Assembly: GCF_025399195.1 (NCBI RefSeq)
Contig: NW_026252096.1
Coordinates: 124,001 to 188,000, forward strand
Length of the DNA stretch: 64,000 nt
Direction: 5' to 3'
Source of the DNA: Umbelopsis ramanniana AG
Lineage: Eukaryota; Mucoromycota; Umbelopsidomycetes; Umbelopsidales; Umbelopsidaceae
Below the pieces are notes generated by a model. That model was not told the origin of the DNA. It did not search any database and saw only the letters and a program-made list of their open reading frames with translations. This document shows, in pieces, positions 1 through 10,795 of the stretch (positions are counted from its first letter, which is position 1; every line of letters begins with the position of its first letter). The position numbers and the translations under genes were made by a program.

Positions 1-690
1 TCCAACTACTATGATTTGCCACATATTTCCATGAAGAATGCTCTCTATGACCATCTTAACCGCCACCCAGACGACCTCCGATTCAAGCTGTACAATGACG
101 GTCACCACTTGTCAGACTGGGGACATCAATTATTGAGCGACCTCATCTCCCATTACGTTGAGAGACAGATGTGTGCCATGTCGGACCAAGTCCAGCCACC
201 TCTCTTGGACAACTACTCATACAACGAGAGTATTCCAAAATTCGATATGTTCACTCACCGGTGGGAGCAAGACAAATTTAGAGAACTTGAACCCTATTGT
301 CACACATTTGCGGATCAATCCTACAAGCCCAAGGTTATGGAGGGTTGGAATTTCTGGAACTGGCAGAATGAAAAGTTCTACATTGTAGCCGATAAGCCAG
401 GCTCTAATATCACGTTTGAAGTTCAAGCAAACCAAGGCGTCGTGTATCTCTACCTTCTTCGCAGCGCTGATTATAATTTGGGCAATGCTTGGTGCTGGAT
501 TGGAGACGACAAGGAGAAGGGCCGGGAACTACAAGGTTACTGGGATAAATGGTATAGCATTGGTGTTATGACTCCTGTTGCTGAAGGTCTAAGTCAAGGT
601 CAACACCTGTTACACTGCGAGCTTATGAACAAGACTTCTAACCCCAACGGTGGTACCAACTTCCGCATTCTTGCTGTTGCCAGCGGATGA
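1..690 (+). CDS. SGNH/GDSL-type esterase-like protein, C-terminal part (5' cut by window)
   Basis: The frame is open to the first base and ends at TGA 688-690, so at least 229 C-terminal residues are present and the N-terminus lies outside the window. The segment YNDGHHLSDWGHQLLSDL fits block V of SGNH hydrolases, where a DxxH motif supplies the catalytic Asp and His; the block I serine is not in the window. After it comes a C-terminal beta-rich part with many Trp and Tyr (FWNWQNEKFYIVADKPGS), typical of fungal and plant cell-surface SGNH proteins that may modify polysaccharide side groups. Substrate and location cannot be read from this fragment. No intron is needed in the visible part. The family call rests on the DxxH block and the general pattern. 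Confidence 0.7.
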   Translation, partial: SNYYDLPHISMKNALYDHLNRHPDDLRFKLYNDGHHLSDWGHQLLSDLISHYVERQMCAMSDQVQPPLLDNYSYNESIPKFDMFTHRWEQDKFRELEPYCHTFADQSYKPKVMEGWNFWNWQNEKFYIVADKPGSNITFEVQANQGVVYLYLLRSADYNLGNAWCWIGDDKEKGRELQGYWDKWYSIGVMTPVAEGLSQGQHLLHCELMNKTSNPNGGTNFRILAVASG

Positions 691-1379
691 TAAGCTGCTT
701 TCTCAATGGAATGCTACATGTAGGAAATATCTCTCCCCTACTACACTAGATATGTGGTTCTCTAAAAACCATGAAAAATTTTCTTCTTGATTTGGATATA
801 CAGTATGTCTAGTTAAAATGAATTTGAACCTATTCATCTATATCTTTCATCTATTGCTATCATTACACAGCGAATGTTAAAAGACATGTGTACCTTTGAC
901 CATTCACCTGGCTGTTTCATAAAAGCAAACTGATTTAAACACTATACACCACGAAAATAAAAAAATGCACCGTTGTCATAAAAGCACATAAACTGCAAGA
1001 TCTGCGCTTTTTTTTTTAGGGGTGTTGACGCGACAACTGTATTTCGGCTGAGGGAACAATGAACTTTTCACAGCCCACTTTGAATACAGGGTGAAGAAGT
1101 GGAATATGTCATCTGAACACTGCTACATGGCACATTAACAAGGCTAGAAAATACCGTCACAGCTTGATCCAACCCTTAACGTTGTTGCACGGTCTGTAGA
1201 AGTGGCCAAGGAATAAACAAATGTCTCAATGGGAAAGTCTGTGGCGGCTTTTTGGAACCTGAGACGATTACAATTTTCCAAATTTGGCCTAAGTTGAACG
1301 AGCGAGATCATTTTTATTTATTTTCGCCAAGATCCCGCCAGCAAGTCCTCTCAACCCTTTTCACCACTTTCCATCACCT
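691..1379. other. intergenic, no gene seen
   Basis: AT-rich spacer between two plus-strand genes. It holds a short T-run near 1010-1017 and the presumed promoter of the next gene. No credible ORF, RNA gene or repeat was seen. Confidence 0.5.
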
Positions 1380-2131
1380 ATGCCGCACTTTGCAATCACC
1401 AATCTCACAAACGTACCACTTCATATTGCCCTCTCGCATTTGGGCCCTGTCCATTATTATAACAACCTTCAGCCCAACCAGACTGTCACGCTCAGTGTTG
1501 GTCAAGTCTGGTTTACCATCGAAGCAAAGGTAGCATCAGGAGAAAACGAGTATAAATGGCACCATGTTGCTGTTCCCATTGTAGCCGCCACGGTTGTAGG
1601 TGTAGCTTCGGCGGCTGCTATAGGGGTCGTAGCCACTGCTGTTTCAGCTGAAGCGGCCATTGCAACCTTTTTGGCAGCAGGTACGTGACGACATGGCAAT
1701 TTTTTCTTTACATCATAGACTCGAAATACTTACAAAGTTTACTATGTGTAGGTGCCAGAGCTGGTACGTACGCTACTACACTGACGCAGAAAAAACCCAT
1801 ACAGTACGCCTCGAAGAAACTCAAGGTCGTTGGGAAAGAACATATCAAGGATTTTAAGAAAAGTTGGGTGGCGAAAAAATGCTGCAAACGATATGGAGTC
1901 TATGTTCCAAAAGAAGGTATCGAAGCTCGGATTGTCGGTGGCCCACAAGCTGTTTACCCAACAGCCGACGGTACCCAAGTTATAGACGCCGACGTCACAA
2001 TGGTCAATTTTAACATTCTCATTAAAGACACCGCTGCGTCGGCCGCCGTTCGACCGCCATTACCACCACGACCACTCACTGTACCTCGAATGAGCAATTC
2101 AGGCGACAAAATATCTGTCAAGTCCATGTAA
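1380..2131 (+). CDS. Small protein with Gly/Ala-rich membrane segment, unknown function
   Basis: Two exons, 1380-1680 and 1752-2131, joined across a 71-nt GT-AG intron, give 226 residues. The first ~50 residues (MPHFAITNLTNVPLHIALSH...) look like a compact beta-type domain. Residues about 62-105 are a long Gly/Ala/Val stretch with small residues at regular spacing, like a glycine-zipper membrane segment, and the intron falls inside it. The basic part after it (KKSWVAKKCCKRYG) would face one side of a membrane, and the tail has a short Pro-rich stretch (RPPLPPRPL) that could bind an SH3 domain. I do not recognise a named family. The start is the first ATG in frame. Confidence 0.7.
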
Positions 2132-2394
2132 ATTGATCCTTGTACTTCATACCCGAAATAGCCAATTTGGTTTTAAAAAAACCCTTGCCATTGTTCAACT
2201 AAAATAATTTTGCCGTTTCATTTTTTTATTCATCTTTTCCTTTGATTCTAATACTTATCTCCCTTAACCCCCTTGTAAAGTAAAACCCAGCATTATATAA
2301 AATACGAGTGCGAGTACAATGTCTATAGTATAGCAATTCTCTCAACTATAGTAATGAAATGTCCTGATCAATACACACTTTGGTGTAAGCCAAG

Positions 2395-4534
2395 TTAGTT
2401 CCTGCCAAAGAATCGAGTCATGACGCTAAGATAATGGCGGTTAATGGTATCTGGTTCGGTCTGGTATAATGTCATGAGACTGCCCATGGCGCCCATGAAT
2501 AAGATAACATCTCCATGTGGGACATTACGGGCATAACCCCACTTGACCATGCACTTCCACCACGACTCGAGAGCACGAGGCAAGCAGTAGAGACCAAGTT
2601 CTAAAAAGGGAAGAAGAACAAGTCGTGTTAGCCCCTGGAATGGCAGTCAAGCCTGCGATGTATCCATGATTTCGTACCTAATTGACGTCCTCTAGCTTCT
2701 ATCATAGTCATACTACCACACACTAGACCAGTAAGCATGTAGATCCAATGTCGCTCCTTGCCGACAAGAGGTCGAACGGTGCATGGCGTTGAAAAGCCAA
2801 TGGTGACATAGCACGCTAGGAAGAGAGCTGATCTCAAACACGATTTGACGAAGCGATCGAGGACTTCTTCTGGCCTAAAAATTTAGGGAGTTCACGTTTA
2901 GTCGATAATACAATACTCTTTTGATGATATGCTTCAATGGTTTCCCACTTACTCAGATTTAAGCTGGGACCACCGGAATACTGCAGTCATAATCTACATG
3001 ATATTGCGAACCAATCAATGAGCGGTTAGGAAAGAACGTATTGGAATCAGCCAATCAACAAGGTATTCTCTTACAATGTTCAGCGGTACATAGAGCTTGA
3101 GAGCACGCAAAAATTCGTTACCGAACAAAGTCGCCTTGCTTCTAGTGCAGCTGTCGTCGAGTGGATGTTGCAGAGCACACATGATGTAATTGTGCTTCAA
3201 CTTTGGGGGGATGACACTTGCAATGTTTGGTGAAAAGTGTTGGGCAATGTACTCTCGACTCGTCCATCCACTAGGAAGGCGAATATTCTTTTCCTTAGTC
3301 AGTTGATTGACAGTGTTGCCGATAGCGTGGGTAAGAGGAGCGGCCATAGGGCCAACATCTTGCTTCCAACCTGAGTGTACAAGCAAGAATTGATAGTATG
3401 ATTTTGGCAAGGTCTCGGCTTCAAAAAGGAAGGCGTAAATAATTTGTCCGGAAGCAATCATCATGACTCCAACACCGGCCCAAGTTTCCAGGAATTTAGC
3501 CAACTTGTCGTCCCACTTTTTGCGAACCATCAACTGTCGTTTTTCGCCATCCTGGAACCCTGCAAGATCCAGCTCATCTTTCATTACCAAAAGCTCTTCC
3601 CGTCTTGCCTTCTTTCTGTGGGCAGCCCATTTCTTCATCAGCCATGCACCGTTGAATTGTAAACTTCTGGTAAGCAGATAAAGCATGATGGCTTGCCGAC
3701 GTGACTTGCTAGGGTCGATCAATAGCGATAGCCCAGCGAGAGATCCAGCTATGAAAGAATTCAGTCGATCAGATTTAGGATCATCGTTCTTTCGAATGTT
3801 TCGAAGAGTGCAAAGAGTTCCCTTGTATGTGCTTAGAAATACACTCATAAACAAAGCAAACAATGTCGTATCCCTAATTGATCACAACCAAGAATAGTCA
3901 GCTATTTGTCGGACACACAATTCTACTATGCGGGGGAGATGTCAAAACTCAGGTCGCAATACATACTTGCCAGCCATTTGCCTGAGTAGACCAGGTCTAT
4001 AGATACCAAAGCAAAAAAGAAAATTGACATTAATTTAGCATGCTAGTACATCATGAGGAGCCATCGTGTAAGAACATTATCGTTACGTTAAGACAACTAA
4101 CACACTTACTTTTTAAACACCTTTCCGGTCAAAAGTGCCGGGAGGATGGCCACAAGATATTTAATACCAAATGACATGACAAAGGCTCTGATAAATCCAC
4201 GAGTACAGTTCTGAGCGCATGTTTTTCCTTCATGCTTGCAGAACGTGGGACCCTGAGCTTCTTTCTCACTTATTTCCAACTGCAGACGGCGAAGATTTTG
4301 ACTGAAGAGATAAAAATGAAGATTTGGGGGTTGTTACTAAAACTGACAGTTGTTTCGTTCCATGCGGTTTGTGTGAAGATAATACCTGCTGAGTCGCCGA
4401 AGCTTTTCCTGAAAGTCCTTGAGACCCTTGAGAATGGCTTCCTGCTCCTTGGTAGTCACTGCCCTTGAAAGAAGCTGGGCCAGTAATTCCAAGAAGTTCT
4501 CATAGTAGGAATTGACAACAGGAGCAATGTCCAT
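2395..4534 (-). CDS. TMEM135-like multi-pass membrane protein
   Basis: Seven exons on the minus strand: 4534-4386, 4301-4110, 3996-3967 (30 nt), 3873-3075, 2993-2953 (41 nt), 2874-2678 and 2600-2395, together 537 residues. A Cys-rich block (FCKHEGKTCAQNCTRGF) is followed by hydrophobic segments, and a second similar block (SCTRSKATLFGNEFLRALKL) appears later; this internal duplication is typical of TMEM135-like proteins. Further segments include LNSFIAGSLAGLSLL and a hydrophobic C-terminal third. Animal TMEM135 is linked to mitochondria, peroxisomes and lipid handling; the fungal role is inferred only. The gene lies 252 bp downstream of SEH1 on the same strand. The start is the first ATG of the conserved frame; a further upstream exon cannot be excluded. 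Confidence 0.8.
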
Positions 4535-4786
4535 TTGCAATTGGGTTAAATGGCAAGAAGCGGGTAGAAAAACTCACGGACCAGAACGGAGCCGGTCCAT
4601 CATAAAGTACACACACCCACTGGCCCAGATCACATGGGACTTACAAAAAAAATTGGGGTCGAAATTTTGTTCCTTTCCCATATTGGTTCTTTTCTCGCTG
4701 ACAGACTCTACCAAATCACACAAATTGATATATTTTACTGGGGTAAAGAAGATGGATGCCCTAATTAACAAGTTTATCTATGTGAT

Positions 4787-6391
4787 TCAGTGTGATGGAT
4801 GAGCACCACCATTAGATCCATCTGCGGATATCACGGACATTTGCCGCCATACGCCGTCGAACCCAGCCTTCCACAACCTAACCGTACCATCATCGCCAGA
4901 TGATGCTAGGATTGTACCCTCTATGTTCCATTCCACTCTCCATACCTAAACAACATGATTAGTCGCAACGCAACAATATACGAGGGAGGCGACCCGACAG
5001 CAATGTGTTTCCTTTACCTCCGCTTGATGATCGTCAAATGTAGCTAAAACTTCTACCTTGAATCGTTTACCAACTTGTGATTGATTTGGTGAAGCAGAAG
5101 GGCTTAAATTCAGTTTGGATTGGGATGGGTTTCTTGATTGTGGGGTTTGGGGTGGATTAGATTGGGTGGCGCTAATTTCTGTTAACTTGAAAATACGGAC
5201 AAAGTGATCTTTGCATGCTGTGGCGATTAATTGATAAGATCGTCCCATGCTTGGTGCCCAACAGACATCGTGCACTTCCTTTTCATGACCAGGTAGGTAT
5301 TCGCCAGGATACCACCTATTTTGTCCGTCGTGTTTAAAGATCTAAGGCCAGCCCAGCCAAAAAAAAAAAAAAGAAAAAGACGTGCGTGCGTGAGCAATAG
5401 GCCACCTTACCAATCATGTTGCGTTGACAACTTACACGAGCTCCATTTTCTCTACCTAAACCAACTACCATCATGGGCGCCGGGCATCGGTTTGGACACC
5501 AACTCAAACAATAGCTTCCACCGGCATCACTGTTACGTCCTTGATTGGGGCCAGCTTGCTGCAGTCCACCAGATGCTCCTGCGCTCCCGCCAGCAAGGCC
5601 TTGTCCTCCTGCCAATGCACTTGGTGCTTGAGAACCAAATGCGCTAGTAGCCATTGTGCTTCCACCAGTTCCACCACCTGCGGATGCTGAATGTGCATTA
5701 AGCGACGAGGCGTTTGAAGATATTTCGAATTCCTCCATTTGTGGCCATTGTGTCAAATTAGTTGGCTCAAGAGCTTCGTATATTCGGACAATGCCATCAG
5801 CAGCGCATGTTGCCTGTACAAAAAGGTTTGGTTAGCATTAGCTATTTGAGAAAAGAAAAAATAGAAATCGTCTGAAATCGTGTTTATGCAGCTGGAAGTA
5901 GATCATACCAAGCGTAGACTTCCATTTCCTGGCGCAAATTCAATATCTTGAACAGAACCTCGGCTCTCCACTAATCGAAACTTTTCTGCCCATCTTTTTT
6001 GGCTGTTTTTGGGTTCTGTCATTTTGAAAATGGTACATAAATGTTAGGTTAAAATCAATCCATGTTGGAGTTGAAAGAACTGTACACAAAGGTATGTTGT
6101 CCTGTTACCTATTTCTTGCTCTTCCCATATTTTAACCTGTCTATCAAAAGAACAACTGGCTATAACTTGACCAAACTCGGGATTAGCCCATATAACCTTG
6201 AGGATGGAACAATCGTGCGCCTTCCAAGAGTCGTTCAGTTCCCATTGTGCTACTCCGTTGCCAGATTCATTGAAATCCCAGACTTTCAGGCGTTGATCTG
6301 AGGAACATGTGACTAGACGCTTTCCATAGTAGTTGTAAGCGACATCGTGTATTAAATCTTCATGAGCAGTGTCGAAGCGTGTTGCTTGCAT
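4787..6391 (-). CDS. SEH1: Nucleoporin SEH1 (WD40; nuclear pore and SEA/GATOR2)
   Basis: Five exons, 6391-6109, 6015-5909, 5813-5436, 5341-5018 and 4945-4787, give 416 residues. The N-terminus ([20 protein letters not shown]) and the first blades ([43 protein letters not shown]) match SEH1, as does [20 protein letters not shown] later. SEH1 is a shared WD40 subunit of the Y-complex of the nuclear pore and of the SEA/GATOR2 complex that controls TORC1. Exon 3 carries a Gly/Ser/Ala-rich insert of about 60 residues between blades, and exon 4 a Ser/Pro/Gln-rich linker, so the protein is longer than the ~350-residue yeast form. The frame is open upstream of the ATG, but only the ATG at 6391 fits the family N-terminus. 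Confidence 0.93.
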
Positions 6392-6815
6392 GATTTGATT
6401 ACACAGAGCAAACTTGAAATTGGTTGGCTTTGACGCGCTTGTGTGCGACGGATTGCCTGCCTCATCCTTGGCAGTCACGAATCCTGACTGACTGGCATAA
6501 GCACTTTAATTGCGAGAAAGACACACCACTTTGCCCTTGCTGCCAACACTGTTGAATACTTCATATCACACTACTATATCAATCAATCAATACGCCAAAC
6601 GATAGGTTGAGCTAATTTCAGTCAATGTTTATCATCTGCAGATATTACAACCAAAAAATTCGTAAAGACCGCCTGTCGCTACGATAATACTGTCTCCATC
6701 AAGGATACTGAAAAAAATCTATTACACCGTACGCCATAGGTCGGGTGGAAGACTACGCTAATAACAAATCGAATCAATTCCAATTTAAGCTACCACTTGT
6801 TATGAATGACTCGCT
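6392..6815. other. intergenic, no gene seen
   Basis: 424-bp AT-rich spacer between two minus-strand genes. It should hold the SEH1 promoter and the 3' end of the upstream gene. A short direct repeat (atcaatcaatca) lies near 6580; nothing else was recognised. Confidence 0.4.
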
Positions 6816-8153
6816 TCAATTGCGGGTGTAATAATATCCAGGAGGCAAACTTGCTTGTTGAACGTTGTGTGCACCTTGCACAGCCAAGTTAGCCATCATT
6901 TGGGTGGATTTCAGCTGCATTTGCATCTTCATTAGCATTATCTGTTCATAAGAGTTGAATTGTTCCACTATGCGCGAATCTGGCGCAAAAGGTAACTGAC
7001 TACGCTCGACGAGTGGAAGATTCAGTCTATATTTCTGTATGACTTCATTGAGCTTGATGAACATGCCATTAGGGTTTCTCTTTGCTAAATTGGAGACCAG
7101 AGTATTGAACCCGTCTTTATCGATGGCTGGAATCAACAACGCTGCTTGAGAACTTCCTCCCATGCCGCCGCCCAACATGCTGCCGCCGCCACCGCCGAAA
7201 CCAGTGCCGCCTCCAAGGGCATTCGCCAAAAAGTTGGCACCTTTGAAGACCTTGGATGCTACATTAACAGCATTGGCAACAGTGGGTGGAGCCAGCTTTT
7301 TGGTAAATTTGATTCCAAAGTGATTATAGAAGTCCTCCATTTGGTTGGGAGGTAGATAACCAATATTTCTATTTCTCGGAGTCCCCAAGCCTTGTTCCAT
7401 GAATGATTTGATTTTGCTTTGTTCAATTGCACCCGTGTTTTTGGGGGCATAGGTTGCATCAAGAAAATTGAACATGGCTGTTGTGTAACGGCGAAGTTCG
7501 TCCGTTGGCATACCATAGGCGTCGTAAAATGCCTTTGGATGCTGAACATATTGATTTTGCGGATGACCAGAATGACTGGGTGGTGGTGGGGCCTGTTGAT
7601 AATATCCGTAGGGTGAAGTTTGGCCAGGATGAGGTGGTGGGGGACCTTGTTGATAATATCCTTGTCCTGGATTTGGAACAGATGTTGGTGGTCCTTGTTG
7701 ATAATATCCCTGTGGGGCATTTGGGCTAGATGGTGAAGGACTTTGTTGTTGATACCCTTGAGGGTAAGTTGGGGTAGCTTGGGGCGGACCTTGTGGATAT
7801 GCGTATTGGTTTGGTTGCGCCGGGGATCCAAAAGGAGGGGATGGGTGAAATCCTGCAGGCGGAGGACCTTGGTAATTTGGATATTGACCTTGTCCAGCGG
7901 GAGGATAATGTTGGTATCCTTGTGGCGGAGGAGAATAGGGTTGCTGATGTGGTGGCGGGTATGGCAGCTCGCCATATGAATGCTGTTGCTGAGGTGCAGA
8001 GTGTTCTTGACTCTCCTGTGGCTGGCCACCTACTTGCTGAGGCTGCGGCATCGGTTGCTCTTGGGGAGAAGCCGGAGACGGCATGGAGGGAGCAGGAGCA
8101 TCCGCTGGTAAAGGTTTATTCTGAAGGGACTGTCGACGTGAGCTATCTTCCAT
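6816..8153 (-). CDS. Pro/Gln/Tyr-rich protein with a conserved C-terminal domain
   Basis: Intronless ORF of 445 residues starting at an ATG (8153-8151). Residues 1 to ~210 are a low-complexity region rich in Pro, Gln, Tyr and Gly, with at least three near-identical GYYQQGPP/APP units and many YPP/QGY motifs, resembling prion-like or ALG-2/annexin-type N-terminal regions. Residues ~210-300 (AFYDAYGMPTDELRRYTTAM...) and ~355-430 form an ordered part of predicted helices, separated by a Gly-rich linker (GGGTGFGGGGG). The ordered part resembles uncharacterised fungal domains such as DUF7514, but I am not sure. Complementary-strand ORFs across the repeats are composition artefacts. Confidence 0.75.
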   Translation of the reverse strand: MEDSSRRQSLQNKPLPADAPAPSMPSPASPQEQPMPQPQQVGGQPQESQEHSAPQQQHSYGELPYPPPHQQPYSPPPQGYQHYPPAGQGQYPNYQGPPPAGFHPSPPFGSPAQPNQYAYPQGPPQATPTYPQGYQQQSPSPSSPNAPQGYYQQGPPTSVPNPGQGYYQQGPPPPHPGQTSPYGYYQQAPPPPSHSGHPQNQYVQHPKAFYDAYGMPTDELRRYTTAMFNFLDATYAPKNTGAIEQSKIKSFMEQGLGTPRNRNIGYLPPNQMEDFYNHFGIKFTKKLAPPTVANAVNVASKVFKGANFLANALGGGTGFGGGGGSMLGGGMGGSSQAALLIPAIDKDGFNTLVSNLAKRNPNGMFIKLNEVIQKYRLNLPLVERSQLPFAPDSRIVEQFNSYEQIMLMKMQMQLKSTQMMANLAVQGAHNVQQASLPPGYYYTRN

Positions 8154-9616
8154 AGCCAGGGAGTATTTTCAAGCAGAAAAAGACAATAGTAAGAAAGATC
8201 GTATCACTGGAGTTTTTATTCCACCAAAGACTCGGGTCCGCAATCTACCTTACTATTTTTTTTGAACCTTTGTGGGTATTTACTACGGTCAGCGGGCGCA
8301 TGCTAGATGAGGCTGGTGGTAGTCAAGCATGATAGCACCATACAATGTTTGAACCATCTTTCATTTTGATATCGCTTGAAGGAAAAAATTTAGAAAATTA
8401 TTTTTTTTTAACTCTGTCGTTGGTTGACACAAAGAAAAGGTTTGTAAGAACAACCTTTGTTCACAGAATATTCTTCTATCAAACAGCTCACCAGAGTTGT
8501 TTAGCGTGTCCGATTTCCGGTTGAACAAAACTGCTGGGCTTGAATCAGGGCTGATAAAAGCAGTCGTTTCGTGCATCGGTACGACGAGAATGCCCCCCAT
8601 TTGGTCAATTTTGAACTTTTCCGCACGATGATCATCTGCCTTCTCGAGTCAGCACTGTAACCTAGGCAAAAAATATAATTAGAGATATAATATAATGCAG
8701 ACACTACTTCATCGCCGTCAGGCTTAGCATTTTAGAAGAAACTGTTCCATGTCCATCGGCGATGCAACAGCACATGTCAACATAACTTAAGCATACTTTC
8801 GAACACAAATCGGTTCGCGTCATATCAGTTTATGCATTTGTCTAGCGATAGCAATTGTACGCTTTATTTATTGCATTTTGACTTTGTTTCAAATCTGTAG
8901 GTAGGACTTAATCAAGAGATACGATAGAATATTTTGTTCTACTGCTGTAGTACAATTGCTCATGTCGTGCAATATCAAATTTGGCGTGGACAGGCCATGA
9001 CTCAGACTTTTTGATTCAAGTACAGATTCTTCTGAAATATCGGCAGCACGCTGAAAATTAAAGTAGTCTGAAAGACATTCTATAAAGGTACTTGAACTTT
9101 GATGCTGACCAAATTGAAGCGTAAAAGTCGCTTTCGCGACGAAATGGTCGGATTACTGCAGCCGAACGAAGTATCTAAATAGACTATAAGTTGGCAGTGA
9201 TAATTAGAGCTCATTTTGAAACCTTTAAAACGGATGTATATGATAATACAAAGCACGCATGGTTACAATAGAGGCGGAAACCATCAGTCCTATCTCATCC
9301 TGCTTCAATATACTCTATGAACGAAAATCACATACTCCTTTGTTATCCCACCTTCTGTACACCACCCATACGCTCTAGGAATTCCTATACAGACTCTAGA
9401 AATTATATATATCTTAATTGCGTTTAATACTCGTTGATTTACTCAAGGACTGAACCTCTATACTGTAGCGGAAAACCGAGCTTTTGGGCTCGCGAATTGG
9501 GAAAAATTTCATGCAGATTTTCACAAGATTTTCAAGTGACTGCTCCTTATACCACTTTCAGTTTCCATGAAGCCTGTGTTGCGAATTTGTCGTCAACTCA
9601 TGGAAGAACTGCAAGA
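8154..9616. other. 1.46 kb divergent intergenic region
   Basis: Lies between a minus-strand gene ending its 5' side at 8153 and a plus-strand gene from 9617. AT-rich. Short minus-strand ORFs at 8361-8704 lack family features and are not called. It probably holds two promoters. Confidence 0.4.
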
Positions 9617-10446
9617 ATGCTAAATTTATATGAATGCAGGAAGCGCAGTGCACAATGTGCTTGGCTTTTAACCCGTCCGGCACTGAAGCCTAGCGGGATG
9701 AATAGGACACCAACGATGTCCCGTACTCGACCAATCCTCTTATTGGCCACAAAATATTCGTCCAGCTCAGCGAAGGAGGATGGCGAAAATGAACGCAAGT
9801 TGAAGATAGGAAATGGTAAGCTCTTTCTTCAGTTCAAAGAGCATAGTGGAGACACCGTATTGATACCTGGTATTCAAATTGGCACTGAGTAGCAATAGAT
9901 ACCCTGCAAACGACACTCCCTTATTTCTTTCGCGACGGTCTTGCGGATCATCATATGTACCACCCGCACATCCTGTTACATGATCCACAATACACCAAGA
10001 TTCGTATACATGGAAGAACCGCATACATAGGGGTTTCGGAAATGCTGCGGTATAGCGTCGACCTATACTATAGAGATATCACCTTTGAAATACTAAATAT
10101 GCGAGTAATGGATGATACGAAACAATCCCCAACACGGTTACAAGTGCGATGGCAGCTGGAGGGCTTATCTCGTGCTAGTGCAGTCATGTCGTCTGGAGCA
10201 GTCACCAAATCGACCTTTGAAGGAGTGTTTCAATATACCTTTGACGCCTCAGGAGACATTTCGGAACACCGAATAGAAAGTATTAACCCAGCTCCCAGTC
10301 GCCGAGTTATCTTTTTGCACGGAATAGGCGGTAGAATACGAGCATGGTGGGAGAGAAGGAGACTCCCAGAACTAAGTCCAGGTATGGGATGTGTATCCCA
10401 CACTGACCATTCGATAACAGCCAATTTAGAAAAGGCCCAGTCATAG
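9617..10446 (+). CDS. SnoaL/NTF2-like domain protein with possible mitochondrial presequence
   Basis: Two exons, 9617-9815 and 9893-10446, give 250 residues. Exon 2 carries a cone-fold-like domain: a helix (IDTLQTTLPYFFRDGLADHH), MYHPHILLHDPQYTKIRIHG, SVDLYYRDITFEILNMRVM, LQVRWQLEGLSR and TFEGVFQYTFDASGDISEHR. This order fits SnoaL/NTF2-like proteins of the DUF2358 type. The N-terminal ~60 residues are rich in Arg and Ser and poor in acidic residues, which suggests mitochondrial import. The first in-frame ATG is at 9617; a second at 9698 would give a shorter leader. A possible in-frame 39-nt intron (10382-10420) near the end would drop 13 residues without changing the stop. Function unknown. 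Confidence 0.7.
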
Positions 10447-10795
10447 CCTGCATACTCATTTTCCCTTGTAAAAATATATAAAGTATAGCCCGGTAAACTC
10501 ACGGCAGAACTCATGATACGCCATAGCATTTTGAAAGATAGAAAGGATATCGTATGAACTCCTAGAAGATGGCAGGCAGCATCATAGATTAGTTTATAAT
10601 GAAACTTTTATGCGTCACTTAGAGAAGTTGCTTTAGGACATGGCGATGAAATGAAGAACAAGTGTAATATTGGAAGACATGCCGTAAAATGAATTAAGAA
10701 TATCATTGAAGAAGAAAAATAATGCTGACAACGTGTGAAAATGAAGGTAATCGATGCATACTATAAATAAGGAAGAAGCAATATGATAAAAACGA
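10447..10795. other. convergent 3' spacer, no gene seen
   Basis: 349 bp between converging genes, AT-rich, presumably holding both 3' UTRs. Nothing recognised. Confidence 0.4.

Noticed and set aside
7259-8029. 256-codon minus-strand ORF overlapping the Pro/Gln-rich gene in another frame
   Set aside because: It reads the same repeats in a shifted frame (His/Ile/Asn-rich) and has no independent features.
8361-8704. Two short minus-strand ORFs upstream of the Pro/Gln-rich gene
   Set aside because: No domain, weak starts, and located where a 5' UTR and promoter are expected.
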